A stretch of 64,000 nt of DNA, from positions 3,038,001 to 3,102,000 of the forward strand of contig OY969725.1 of assembly GCA_963702195.1 (NCBI GenBank), given 5' to 3'. This document shows, in pieces, positions 1 through 7,918 of the stretch. The notes under the pieces are model-generated. The model ran no database searches and had not been told where the DNA came from. It saw only the letters and a list, made by a program, of their open reading frames with translations. Position 1 is the stretch's first letter, and each line of letters begins with the position of its first letter. The translations under genes were made by a program, and so were the position numbers. This stretch comes from AC-56 sp963702195. GTDB taxonomy: Bacteria > Actinomycetota > Thermoleophilia > Solirubrobacterales > 70-9.

Positions 1-97
1 GCGCCTCCGCGGTCGGGCGGTCGACGGCGTTGGCGACGTCGGGGCGGTCGATGGTGACGACCGCCACCGGCGGATTGGGCTCGAAGCGGACGCTCAT
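1..97 (-). CDS. Enoyl-CoA hydratase/isomerase family protein, N-terminal part (partial)
   Basis: Only the first 32 residues lie in the window; the gene continues to the left. The translation starts MSVRFEPNPPVAVVTIDRP and goes on with DVANAVDRPTAEA, the typical first beta strands of the crotonase fold (hydrophobic V-V-T-I, then a DRP/N-A-V motif before the first active-site loop). Crotonases hydrate or isomerise acyl-CoA thioesters. The ATG start is well supported by AGGAGG at 103-108, six bases upstream. It is divergent to the nitroreductase-like gene at 178. Substrate cannot be told from this fragment. Confidence 0.8.
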   Translation of the reverse strand, partial: MSVRFEPNPPVAVVTIDRPDVANAVDRPTAEA

Positions 98-177
98 CTG
101 GACCTCCTGATCGGTTGCGGTCGAACTCATACCGCGTCCACGGCAACATCGCTCAGCTCGAGTGACAGAATCGAGCC

Positions 178-630
178 GTGACCGATCGCTTCCAACGCCC
201 CGGCTGGATCACCGTCCACGTCTTCAATCCGACCGTGGCCCTGCTCACCCGGCTCGGCCTGCCCCTCGCGGGCTCACGGGTGCTCGAGGTGAGGGGGCGA
301 ACGACGGGCGAGCCTCGCCAAACGCCGGTCAACCCGTTGACGCTTGACGGGGCCCGGTATCTCGTTGCCCCGCGCGGTCATACGCAGTGGGTGCGCAACC
401 TCCGCGCGCGCGGCGAGGGGCGCCTTCTCCACCGTCGGCGCGCCGAGGAGTTCACGGCCGTCGAGCTCGGCGACGACGAGAAGCCGCCGATTCTGAGGGA
501 GTACCTGCGGCGGTGGAAGTGGGAGGTCGGCGCCTTCTTCGGCGGCGTCGGGCCCGACTCGTCCGACGAGGAGCTGCGCCGCATCGCACCGGACCACCCA
601 ATCTTCCGCACCCGCCCGCGCGAGGGCTGA
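178..630 (+). CDS. Deazaflavin (F420)-type nitroreductase family protein (DUF385)
   Basis: A 150-residue protein resembling the DUF385/Ddn family, split beta-barrel proteins that bind F420 in actinobacteria and reduce nitro- or quinone-type substrates. Seen: an N-terminal helix with NPTVALLTRLGLPLAG, then VLEVRGRTTGEPRQTPVNPL, the usual G-R-x-T-G-x-x-R-x-T-P-V cofactor-loop region, and YLVAPRGHTQWVRNLRARG with its conserved W-V-R-N-L. Length fits the family. Start is GTG. It is followed 8 nt later by the VOC gene, so the two are probably co-transcribed. F420 use is family knowledge, not shown here. Confidence 0.85.
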   Translation: MTDRFQRPGWITVHVFNPTVALLTRLGLPLAGSRVLEVRGRTTGEPRQTPVNPLTLDGARYLVAPRGHTQWVRNLRARGEGRLLHRRRAEEFTAVELGDDEKPPILREYLRRWKWEVGAFFGGVGPDSSDEELRRIAPDHPIFRTRPREG

Positions 631-638
631 GGTCGCAC

Positions 639-998
639 GTGCTGCACCACGTCTCGCTGGAGGTCGCGCCCGACGACGTCGACCGGTCGATCGAGTTCTT
701 CGGCCTGCTCGGCTTTCAGCAGATCGCGGCGCCCGACTCGATCGCCCCGTTCGTCACCTGGCTGGAATCCGGGACCACGCAGATCCACCTGATCCACACG
801 CCCGAGCCGACCACGCCGATGCTGGGGCATCCCGCGGTGGTCGCCGCTGACTTCGAGGGCGGGGTCAGCGGCCTGCGCGAAGCGGGCTTCACGGTCGAGG
901 ACGCCGACCAGCTGTGGGGCGAGCCGCGCAGCTTCGCGGTGATGCCAGGCGGCGGACGGGTCGAGGTGATGGCCGCCCCTCCGGCGCCCAGCACCTAG
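639..998 (+). CDS. VOC (glyoxalase/bleomycin-resistance fold) family protein
   Basis: A 119-residue single-module vicinal oxygen chelate protein. It begins VLHHVSLEVAPDDVDRSIEFF, the standard first beta-alpha unit with a metal-ligand His, followed by LGFQQI and a second half with HPAVVAADFEG and a C-terminal VEVMA strand. VOC proteins are metal-dependent isomerases, dioxygenases or binding proteins; the substrate is not predictable. The GTG start at 639 was chosen because the VOC fold begins there and the upstream gene ends at 630. It probably forms an operon with the DUF385 gene. Confidence 0.82.
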   Translation: MLHHVSLEVAPDDVDRSIEFFGLLGFQQIAAPDSIAPFVTWLESGTTQIHLIHTPEPTTPMLGHPAVVAADFEGGVSGLREAGFTVEDADQLWGEPRSFAVMPGGGRVEVMAAPPAPST

Positions 999-1135
999 CG
1001 CCACCGCGCCTAATCCGGAGGAGCCGCACCTCGCGGCCGGTCGGCTGATTGGGAACGCCGTGGATCCAAGCTGGCAGCCGCTTCCCTAACTCGCCTTCGC
1101 TTCTCGTTCGTCCTGGGCCGAAGGACGTTTCCTTG

Positions 1136-1165
1136 CTTCTGCTTTGCGCGAAAAGCAGCAGTCGG
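1136..1165. repeat. 30-nt hairpin repeat, copy 1
   Basis: Identical over 30 nt to 2173-2202 and in the same orientation. The core is a 7-bp inverted repeat, CTGCTTT paired with AAAGCAG, around a GCGCGA loop. The copies bracket the two membrane-protein genes at 1238-2172. A terminator or REP-like role is possible; no T-run follows. Confidence 0.8.
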
Positions 1166-1237
1166 GTCAAGTGCGGCCCTGCTCTATCCGATATTGCTCA
1201 TGCAATGCTTGGCTTCGGAGCTGGAGGGACGGACATC

Positions 1238-1948
1238 TTGAAACGCCCACGAGCCGTACGCGACGCGGGCATCGCGATCGGATCAGCCCTCGGCGCCGTG
1301 GGCTTTGCGGTCGCGGGAGCTGCGGTGCTGCTCGACATGATCGGGGTGATCCGAATCGGCTACGCGCCGACCTCTTATGACATAGGCAAGGGCCTCGACG
1401 TCGCACATGACCTGGTGCTGGCGACGGCCTTCGCTTTGGTGAGCTTCGCGGTAGCAGGCAGGATCGACGGCCGAGAGCGCCGTCTCGCCTTCGCCGCCTC
1501 GGTGGCAGCGGTGTCGTTTGCGGCATGGATCGCCGCCCAGGCGCTCTACGGCGTATCCGAGCCGACCCCGCAAGGCGTTTACACACTCGTGATCATCGAC
1601 GTCCTCGGCGCTTTGGCTGCGACGGCGCTGCTCGCCGCCGCAGTGACGGTGGCTGTTGCGTTTCGCCGAGCCGCATCGGCACCGGCCGACGACCAGTCGA
1701 GACGGGATGGGCTCTTGGCCTGGGCGGCCGCCGGCCTTGGGCTGTCCTTGGCACTCTCGACCGCGGCTGCGATCGTCCACTTCGACAACATCCTCCTACT
1801 TGACAACGGAAACCGAGGCCTCCACGTCGCGGCGCTCGGCCTGGCGATCGGAGCCGGCGGCGCCCTTCTTGCGACGATCGCGTTCGTTGTCTCCCGCCGG
1901 ATGCAGGGGCAAACCACGGCCAGGTGGATGGGTCCCCGAGAGGCTTGA
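1238..1948 (+). CDS. Integral membrane protein of unknown function
   Basis: About 236 residues with roughly six hydrophobic segments, including IGSALGAVGFAVAGAAVLLD, LATAFALVSFAVAG, VLGALAATALLAAAVTVAVA and a C-terminal AALGLAIGAGGALLATIAFV. No family was recognised. The TTG start at 1238 is preferred because GGAGGG lies at 1223-1228, nine bases upstream; an in-frame ATG at 1205 without a good ribosome site is the alternative. It overlaps the next small membrane gene, so the two are likely translated together, and both sit between copies of a 30-nt hairpin repeat. Confidence 0.6.
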   Translation: MKRPRAVRDAGIAIGSALGAVGFAVAGAAVLLDMIGVIRIGYAPTSYDIGKGLDVAHDLVLATAFALVSFAVAGRIDGRERRLAFAASVAAVSFAAWIAAQALYGVSEPTPQGVYTLVIIDVLGALAATALLAAAVTVAVAFRRAASAPADDQSRRDGLLAWAAAGLGLSLALSTAAAIVHFDNILLLDNGNRGLHVAALGLAIGAGGALLATIAFVVSRRMQGQTTARWMGPREA

Positions 1949-2172
1949 TCGCCGCAGCGCTCGGGGTCTTCGTGGTCGGCTTCGTCTTTGTCGCGCTCGG
2001 CGACGCCACCGTCGCGAGGGCATCAGAGCACGACAACTTCATATCCCAGGTGATGACCGCCAGCCGCTGGCTCGAATCAGTCTCGGCCTGGATCCTCGGT
2101 GCGTGCGCGGCACTCGTGGGCGCCGGTTTCCTGGTGTCGGCTGTCTCTCGACGTTCGATTCGCACCGGTTGA
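1924..2172 (+). CDS. Small membrane protein, two predicted TM segments
   Basis: Up to 82 residues with two hydrophobic segments (LIAAALGVFVVGFVFVALGD and SAWILGACAALVGAGFLVSA). The start is either GTG 1924 or TTG 1945; the latter overlaps the previous stop as TTGA, a common coupling arrangement. The stop codon abuts the second copy of the 30-nt repeat. No family recognised. It resembles the C-terminal half of a small actinobacterial membrane protein and probably works with its upstream partner. Confidence 0.5.
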   Translation: MDGSPRGLIAAALGVFVVGFVFVALGDATVARASEHDNFISQVMTASRWLESVSAWILGACAALVGAGFLVSAVSRRSIRTG

Positions 2173-2202
2173 CTTCTGCTTTGCGCGAAAAGCAGCAGTC
2201 GG
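2173..2202. repeat. 30-nt hairpin repeat, copy 2
   Basis: Exact direct copy of 1136-1165. It starts on the base after the stop codon of the preceding membrane gene and lies 52 nt before the nitrilase start, so a 3'-end hairpin role is as likely as any. Confidence 0.8.
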
Positions 2203-2254
2203 CCAACTTCCCGCGGAGCTTGGCCTTGGGCTGACTGCGGCGTATCCTCGGCGC

Positions 2255-3235
2255 GTGAGCTTTCCGACCGTGCGAGTGGCCGCGATCCAGGCCACGTCGG
2301 TGATCCTCGATGCGGAGGCGAGCGTCGACAAGGCGCTCGGCCTGCTGGAGAAGCCGCGAAGGATGGTGTGCAACTCGCGGTCTTCCCTGAGCTGTTCATC
2401 CCGCTTTATGAGTCCGGCGCGTGGGCACACACGACGCGGCCTCGTTCGAGGGCTGGGACGAGCTCTGGGAGCGGCTCTGGGCCAACGCGGTAGACGTTCC
2501 GGGCCCGCACACCGACCGGATCGCCGCGGCATGCGCCGAGCTCGACATTCATTGCGCCATCGGAGTCAACGAGCGCGAGTCCGAGCGGCCCGGGTCCCTC
2601 TACAACGCCCTGCTCCTATTCGGCCCGCAGGGCCTTGCTTCCAAGCACCGGAAGCTGATGGCGACGATGCACGAGCGCCTGTTCCACGGTGTCGGCGCGG
2701 GGGACGACCTGCGCGTCGCCGACACCGCCGCGGGGCGCATCGGCGGGCTCATCTGCTGGGAGAACATGATGCCTCTCGCCCGCTACGCGGTGTACCGCGG
2801 CGGCCCGCAGATCTGGCTCGCCCGACCGCCGACGACACCGACGGCTGGGTCGCGAGCATGCGCCACATCGCGCTCGAGTCCGGTGCCTTCGTCGTCTCGG
2901 CACCGCAGTTCATCCCCGCCGATGCCTTCCCCGACGACTTCCCGGTGCCGCTGCCCGAGGGCAAGGAAATCTTCGGCAGAGGGGGAGCGGCGATCATCGA
3001 GCCGGGCGACGGCGAGGTGGTGGCGGGGCCGCTCTACGGCGAGGAGGGCGTGGTCGTCGCCGACTGCGACCTGCGGGTTGGGCTGCACGCCAAGCGCTGG
3101 TTCGACGTCGTCGGCCATTACGGCCGCGAGGACGTGCTGCCCGAGCTGGTCGGGCGGCCCTCCGCGGATGGGGCGGAGCATGCCGCGCGGCCCGCGGCGG
3201 TCGAGGGCGGCGCCGCCGGGGGCGCGACCTCCTAG
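2255..3235 (+). pseudogene. Carbon-nitrogen hydrolase (nitrilase family), frameshifted
   Basis: A full-length nitrilase-superfamily reading is spread over three frames: VRVAAIQATSVILDAEASVD (frame of 2255), then GVQLAVFPELFIPLY from about 2365, then the DELWERLWANAVDVPG segment from about 2421 to 2820, then TADDTDGWVASMRHIALESG to the stop at 3235. The catalytic triad is present across the pieces: Glu in FPELF, Lys in KHRKL and Cys in LICWENM. At about 2822 a single C seems missing (GCCCGACC where GCCCCGACC is expected). The breaks are either very recent inactivation or base-calling errors. Nitrilases hydrolyse nitriles or amides to acids. Confidence 0.8.
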
Positions 3236-3278
3236 CCGGATCGCGCACCGCCGCGGGCGCAACTACGATCAGGCGATC

Positions 3279-4874
3279 TTGCGCTATCCGGTCGAGAAAT
3301 TCACCTCCGAGGAGGAGGCGGTCCTTCGCCCCCACTTCACGAACCTCGATCGCCCGGTCTTCTGTCTCGTCAACCTGCCCGAGACGGTCAAGGGAGCGCT
3401 GTTCGCGCGCTATTCCCGCTACCCGGGGACGCTGCGGCGACTGTTCCTCGACGAGTTCGCCGGCGACATCCCCGCCGGGGAGCGGCCGTTCGACGGCGTC
3501 GAGGGCGAGCGAGCCGCGGGCCTCTACGAGCGCGTGTTCATGGGCTACGGCGACGACTCCATTGCCCAGGTGGGGGGCGCGCACCTGGCGTGCGAGTGGG
3601 TTTCGAACGTCCTCACCAAGGTGCTCCAGCGCGGGCGCCTGGCCGCCTACCTGGAGCAGTCAACCCGCTACATCCCCTACGACCAGCCGATGCCCGACGA
3701 GATCGGCGGCGGCTATCGCTACTACCGCGACTCAGAGCTCGGCGAGCCCTACGCCGCAGCGATGGACGAGCTGTTCGGCATCTACTCGCGAAGCCTCGAG
3801 GCCGTCGGGGCCTGGGCCGAGGAGCGCTGGCCGCGGGGCGACGAACCCGAAGCGGCGTGGCGCCGCTCGATCCGCGCAAAGGCCCTGGATCTCCTGCGCG
3901 GCCTGCTCCCGGCCTCCACGCTGAGCCACGTCGGCATCTTCGCCTCGGGCCAGGCATACGAGCAGCTCCTGCTGCGGCTCATGGCATCCCCCCTGCCCGA
4001 GGCCCGCTCCTACGGAGAGATGATCCTCTCCGAGCTCGAGCAGGTCATTCCCAGCTTCGTGGCGAGGGTCAAGCGGCCCGATCGCGGGGGTGAGTGGATC
4101 GAGTACCTGCGCGGGCGCCGCGACGCCACCGAGAGGGCGGTCGCCCGTCTCGGGTTGGACCGCCCGGCGGAGAGCGACGTCCCGTCCGTCGACCTGATCG
4201 CGGCGGAGGGTGATGAGGATGACCTGCTCTCGGCATCGCTCTTCGAGTCCGCGGCGGTCGGCGAGGGCGATGTCCGGCGCCGCATCGAGGCGCTGGACCC
4301 GCTCGAGCGCGGGGAGCTGATCGGCGAGCTCGCCGGTGAGCGGGCCAACCGCCGCCACCGGCCGGGGCGCGGGTGGGAGGCGGTCCGCTACCGGTTCGAG
4401 ATCGTCTCCGACTACGGCGGGTTCCGTGACCTCCAGCGCCACCGCATGCTCACCTGCCAGTGGCAGCGGCTGGGGCCCAACCTCGGCGCTGGCGTCCCCG
4501 AGGAGGTTCGCGAGGCCGGCGTGGGAGACGAGTACGAGCGGGCGCTCGAGCTCTCGCACGTCGAGTTCGACCGATTGGCCGCGGCCGGCCTCCACGACGC
4601 CGCGCCGTACGCACTGTGCCTCGGCTACCGCATCAGGTACGTGCTCGACCTGAACGCGCGCGAGGCGATGCACCTGATCGAGCTGCGGTCAGGCCGCGAG
4701 GGACACCCGACGTACCGCGCGGTCGCGCAGGCGATGTATGAGCGCATCGCTGCCGTACATCCCGCGATCGCCGCGGCGATGACCCATGTGGACTCCTCGC
4801 GCGAGCCCCGCCTCGAGCGCATCCTCAGCGAGATCCGAACGCACCGAAAGCGGGTGGCAGCCGCGCAGGGTTGA
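3279..4874 (+). CDS. thyX: Two-domain ThyX-like FAD-dependent thymidylate synthase
   Basis: A 531-residue protein made of two ThyX-like halves; classical ThyX is about 220-270 residues per subunit and makes dTMP from dUMP with FAD and methylene-tetrahydrofolate. The N half has LQRGRLAAYLEQSTRY at roughly residues 117-131, keeping the EQSxRY end of the ThyX motif but with RGR for RHR. The C half has LQRHRMLTCQWQR near residue 385, keeping RHR but losing the EQS end. The halves are therefore complementary. The TTG at 3279 is the first usable start after the nitrilase stop; no strong ribosome site is seen, so the start is uncertain. The open frame runs back into the nitrilase remnant, which is not part of this protein. 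Confidence 0.8.
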   Translation: MRYPVEKFTSEEEAVLRPHFTNLDRPVFCLVNLPETVKGALFARYSRYPGTLRRLFLDEFAGDIPAGERPFDGVEGERAAGLYERVFMGYGDDSIAQVGGAHLACEWVSNVLTKVLQRGRLAAYLEQSTRYIPYDQPMPDEIGGGYRYYRDSELGEPYAAAMDELFGIYSRSLEAVGAWAEERWPRGDEPEAAWRRSIRAKALDLLRGLLPASTLSHVGIFASGQAYEQLLLRLMASPLPEARSYGEMILSELEQVIPSFVARVKRPDRGGEWIEYLRGRRDATERAVARLGLDRPAESDVPSVDLIAAEGDEDDLLSASLFESAAVGEGDVRRRIEALDPLERGELIGELAGERANRRHRPGRGWEAVRYRFEIVSDYGGFRDLQRHRMLTCQWQRLGPNLGAGVPEEVREAGVGDEYERALELSHVEFDRLAAAGLHDAAPYALCLGYRIRYVLDLNAREAMHLIELRSGREGHPTYRAVAQAMYERIAAVHPAIAAAMTHVDSSREPRLERILSEIRTHRKRVAAAQG

Positions 4875-4944
4875 CCTCGACCGGCCTGGCAGGCCGTATG
4901 CCGATCGTTTGGCAAACGGGGACCGGTCAACTAAGGTCTTACGC

Positions 4945-5721
4945 ATGAGAGCACGCAGGACCGTGCTCGTTGTTGCGGCGGTAGGGATATTCGTCGCAGC
5001 GCCCGCCGCACTGGCGGCAGGGGGCGGCGCGAAGACGCCCCCGCCCACCGACGTGAACGGCGCGACCGGCGCCATCGGGGTGACCGGGATTACGGGTGTC
5101 ACCGGCGTCACGGGAGCGACCGGAGTGACGGGAGCGACCGGCGTCACCGGAACCGCCGGCGACCCAACCGGCCACCGAAGCGCCGCCAAGGGAAAGACCT
5201 GGGTCGACATCGTCGGCAAGAAGTCCTCGCAGTTCGCGTTCTCGCCGAAGGCGATCACGATCAGCGTGGGCGACAAGGTGCAGTGGGACAACAAGTCGCC
5301 CGCCTCCGAGGGCCACACCGTCACCGGCGACGGCGGCCTCGACTCGGGGACCCTGAAGAAGGGCGACAGCTACACGTTCAAGTTCAAGCACGCCGGCACC
5401 TTCAAGTACGACTGCGCCATCCACCCGTTCATGAAGGGATCCGTGAAGGTGACCAAGTCGAGCGGTGGCGGTGGCGGCTCAGGCGGCAGCAACGGCGGCA
5501 CCGGGGGCAATGGCAACGGCGGCACAGGGGCCTCGTCGAACGGCGACAACTCCGGCGGCAATACGGGAACCGGCACCGGCTTCACCGACCCGGGATCGAC
5601 GAGCACGCTGCCGTTGACCGGCTTCGGCGTCCTACCCCTCGGGATCCTCGGCGGGCTCCTGCTCGCGATTGGCCTCGTGATGCGCCTGCCGGCCGTGCGC
5701 GAGCGCTTCCGCGTCTTCTAG
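4945..5721 (+). CDS. Secreted, cell-wall-anchored cupredoxin with collagen-like segment
   Basis: 258 residues: signal peptide (RRTVLVVAAVGIFVAAPAAL), a collagen-like run of x-T-G triplets (VTG, ATG, ITG) around residues 35-72, a plastocyanin-type domain at about 85-170, a Gly/Ser/Asn-rich linker, then LPLTGF, a hydrophobic helix and a basic tail, i.e. an LPXTG sortase signal. Type I copper ligands are visible: His in EGHTVTG, then Cys, His and Met in YDCAIHPFM. It is likely a surface-displayed blue copper electron carrier. The stop TAG lies inside the target site of the downstream IS481 element and was preserved by the duplication. Confidence 0.88.
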   Translation: MRARRTVLVVAAVGIFVAAPAALAAGGGAKTPPPTDVNGATGAIGVTGITGVTGVTGATGVTGATGVTGTAGDPTGHRSAAKGKTWVDIVGKKSSQFAFSPKAITISVGDKVQWDNKSPASEGHTVTGDGGLDSGTLKKGDSYTFKFKHAGTFKYDCAIHPFMKGSVKVTKSSGGGGGSGGSNGGTGGNGNGGTGASSNGDNSGGNTGTGTGFTDPGSTSTLPLTGFGVLPLGILGGLLLAIGLVMRLPAVRERFRVF

Positions 5722-5722
5722 G
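5717..5722. repeat. IS481 target-site duplication, left copy (TCTAGG)
   Basis: TCTAGG here and again at 6593-6598 flank the element exactly. It fits the NCTAGN target preference known for IS481. It contains the stop codon of the cupredoxin gene. Confidence 0.85.
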
Positions 5723-6592
5723 TGTAGTTCCTCACCACGTTGTTCATCCGGGCCTCCTTGGAGGCTGGGGGTGTCTAAGCCACCCAGACCCAAGGAGGAC
5801 ACCGAATGAAGCTCCACGCTAACGCCCGCACCTGCCCGAATTCCCGTCGGCTGATCGTCAAGCGCATCGAAGAGCAAGGCTGGTCGCTGGCGGCGGCGGC
5901 CGAGGCCGCCGGCGTCAGCGAGCGAACGGCCGCCAAGTGGGTCGGGCGCTGGCGCGCCCAGGGAGAGGCCGGCCTGGCGGATCAAAGCTCTGCTCCACGC
6001 CGGCGCCCGACCGCTATGAGCGAAAGCGAGCCGGCGAGCTCGTCCACGTCGACGTCAAGAAGCTGGCGCGGTTCGCAAGGCCCGGTCATCGGGTGACCGG
6101 GCGAAGCGCTCAGTGGGGCCAACGGCGCGCCTATGAGCAAGGCTGGGAGTTCGTTCACGTCTGCGTCGACGACGCCACCCGCCTGGCCTTCGTCGAGGTG
6201 CTCGAAGACGAGAAGGGCAAGACCGCAGCTGGCTTTCTGCGGCGAGCCGTCGAGTGGTTCAAATCGATGGGGATCGAGGTCGAGCGGGTGATGAGCGACA
6301 ACGGCGCCTGTTATCGCTCGACGCTTCACGCCGTCGCCTGCCGCGAGCTCGGCCTGCGCCACCTGCGCACCCGGCCCTACCGCCCTCGCACCAACGGCAA
6401 GGCCGAGCGCTTCATCCAGACACTCACTCGCCGTTGGGCTCACGGAGCCATCTACGGCACCTCGGCCGAGCGCGCGGCGGCCCTATCCGCCTGGCTCACC
6501 CACTACAACTTCACCCGACGTCATGGCTCCCTCGGTCACAAGGCGCCCGCAGCTCGGCTTGCCGAGCTGGAACAACGTCATGAGTAGCTACA
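5723..6592 (+). mobile_element. IS481-family insertion sequence, internally deleted
   Basis: An 870-bp element with 23-nt imperfect terminal inverted repeats. The left end (5723-5745) starts TGTAGTTCCTCA and ends ACGTTGTTC; the right end (6570-6592, reverse strand) starts TGTAGCTACTCA and ends ACGTTGTTC; 19 of 23 positions match. Flanked by TCTAGG direct duplications at 5717-5722 and 6593-6598. Full IS481-family elements are usually about 1.0-1.1 kb; the shortfall matches a deletion in the transposase, so it should not move by itself. Confidence 0.92.
5806..6587 (+). pseudogene. IS481-family transposase, internal deletion with frame change
   Basis: The N-terminal part (MKLHANARTCPNSRRLIVKR, then the helix-turn-helix WSLAAAAEAAGVSERTAAKW) runs in one frame to about 5995. 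The DDE domain continues in another frame from about 6010 (DRYERKRAGELVHVDVKKL onward) to 6587. Between SSAPRRRP and DRYERKR roughly 50 residues normally present in this family, including the second helix-turn-helix, are missing. The catalytic residues remain: Asp in HVDVKK, Asp in MSDNGA, Glu in NGKAERF. The deletion and frame change make the protein non-functional. Confidence 0.88.
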
Positions 6593-6593
6593 T

Positions 6594-7664
6594 CTAGGCC
6601 TCGCCCCGGCTCTTGCGCTTTCGCTTCTGCGGCGGGGGCGCCTTCGACCCCGAATCGCCGGTTTGGTCGCCGTCGACCTCCGTCGCGTCGCCCTCGATCG
6701 CGTCGTCGCCCTCCTCGATGACCTGCTCTCCGGGCCGCGGCCAGGGGATGGCCTTCCCGGCGTCCCAGGCGGGTGGTCGCCCGCCCGGCACCCTTCCCAC
6801 GAAGGTCAGGCCGACGAACCCGGTCCACGCAAGCATCGCGAGCACGGCGATCGGCAGGATCAGGATCATGGAGGCGCCGAGGGCCATCCCCAGGCTCCCG
6901 AGGAACCTGGTGACGAGGCCGCAGCGCAGCGCCTGCAGCGGGACGTACACCATCATCACCACCAGGCCGAGGACGGCGGGCAGCAGGAGGCCCTGGGAGG
7001 CCTGAAGCGTGCTGTTGTCGCTGGTGGCCTTGTTGGCCTCGGCGTCGGGAGGCCCGGTTCCCGTGTCGGTATCGGTGTCGTTGTCGATGCTCTTCGCGTC
7101 GAGGGCGCCCGCGAGCTTGCTCTCGTCCTGCTTGGGGAAGTCCACCTGGTAGAAGCCGCCCCCCACCTGCTCGACCTCGAGCTTGTCCGACGCGGTGTAG
7201 ATCGTGACCTTGTCGATCTCGTCAGGGCTCTGCTTGACCTGCTGCTGATAGTCGGCGTAGCTGCGGGTCGTCTCCGATGGAAGGTTCACGAAGTCGGACG
7301 CGGCCTGCCCGGCGCCGATCGCCTGCACGATTCCCTGGGCGCCGAACAGGACCGGCCCGATGAACACGAAGCCGACCATCGCGGCCTGCACGCGCGGGCT
7401 GCGCGCCTGGGCGGCCCGGAACAGGTAGAGGAAGGGGATCGGCAGCAGGAGAAAACCGATGCCGCGGATCACCGACGAGATCAGCACGGTCCCCGACTGG
7501 TCGTGAAGCGAGGTGAGCTGATCGGCCTCACTCGACCCGCCGGCGAGATGGGCCTGGCCCACGACGAAGATCGAGAGGATGTAGAGGACGAGCGGGACCA
7601 GCGCAAAGACCGCCGCCGGACCCGCCCAGCGACGCTCGCGCTCGATAATCCGCTCGCGGCCCAC
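6594..7664 (-). CDS. Multi-pass membrane protein of unknown function
   Basis: 356 residues with an N-terminal helix (AAVFALVPLVLYILSIFVVG), two more TM segments near residues 60-110, a soluble acidic middle region rich in Asp/Thr, then three to four hydrophobic segments (LLLPAVLGLVVMMVYVPLQA; MILILPIAVLAMLAWTGFVG) and a charged Lys/Arg-rich tail. No family recognised. Its stop codon originally shared the CTAG tetranucleotide with the convergent cupredoxin stop; the IS insertion duplicated that site and kept both stops. Nothing visible suggests a substrate. Confidence 0.7.
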   Translation of the reverse strand: MGRERIIERERRWAGPAAVFALVPLVLYILSIFVVGQAHLAGGSSEADQLTSLHDQSGTVLISSVIRGIGFLLLPIPFLYLFRAAQARSPRVQAAMVGFVFIGPVLFGAQGIVQAIGAGQAASDFVNLPSETTRSYADYQQQVKQSPDEIDKVTIYTASDKLEVEQVGGGFYQVDFPKQDESKLAGALDAKSIDNDTDTDTGTGPPDAEANKATSDNSTLQASQGLLLPAVLGLVVMMVYVPLQALRCGLVTRFLGSLGMALGASMILILPIAVLAMLAWTGFVGLTFVGRVPGGRPPAWDAGKAIPWPRPGEQVIEEGDDAIEGDATEVDGDQTGDSGSKAPPPQKRKRKSRGEA

Positions 7665-7697
7665 GAAGGCGCCTATCTTAGGGACGGCCGCTCCCGC

Positions 7698-7907
7698 TCA
7701 GTCGACAGACGCCTGGCGCCTACGGGCTTCTTCGAGCTCGAACGCCTCCGCCGCCGGGCGGATCGGGTAGTAGTCGGCGTCGTCGGAGGTGAGCAGCCGC
7801 GACGCCCGGTCGCCTGCGTTGAGCATCAGGTCGAAGGCCGGCGCGGCCAGCCCGATCAGGGCCTCGAAGCGACCCTGCCAGATTCGCTGCGATGGAGTCG
7901 GCGGCAT
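7698..7907 (-). CDS. Small hypothetical protein
   Basis: 69 residues beginning MPPTPSQRIWQGRFEALIGL and ending in a charged helix (AFELEEARRRQASVD). It follows the CBS-domain gene by 11 nt on the same strand, which suggests an operon. The amphipathic sequence and good codon use make it likely real, but no family is recognised. Upstream in-frame GTG starts are possible. Confidence 0.5.
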   Translation of the reverse strand: MPPTPSQRIWQGRFEALIGLAAPAFDLMLNAGDRASRLLTSDDADYYPIRPAAEAFELEEARRRQASVD

Positions 7908-7918
7908 CGTCGGACACA

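Noticed and set aside
2421..4874. A single 817-codon open frame that would fuse nitrilase to ThyX
   Set aside because: The 5' half is only part of the frameshifted nitrilase, whose own last segment ends at 3235 in another frame. The fusion is a by-product of the indels.
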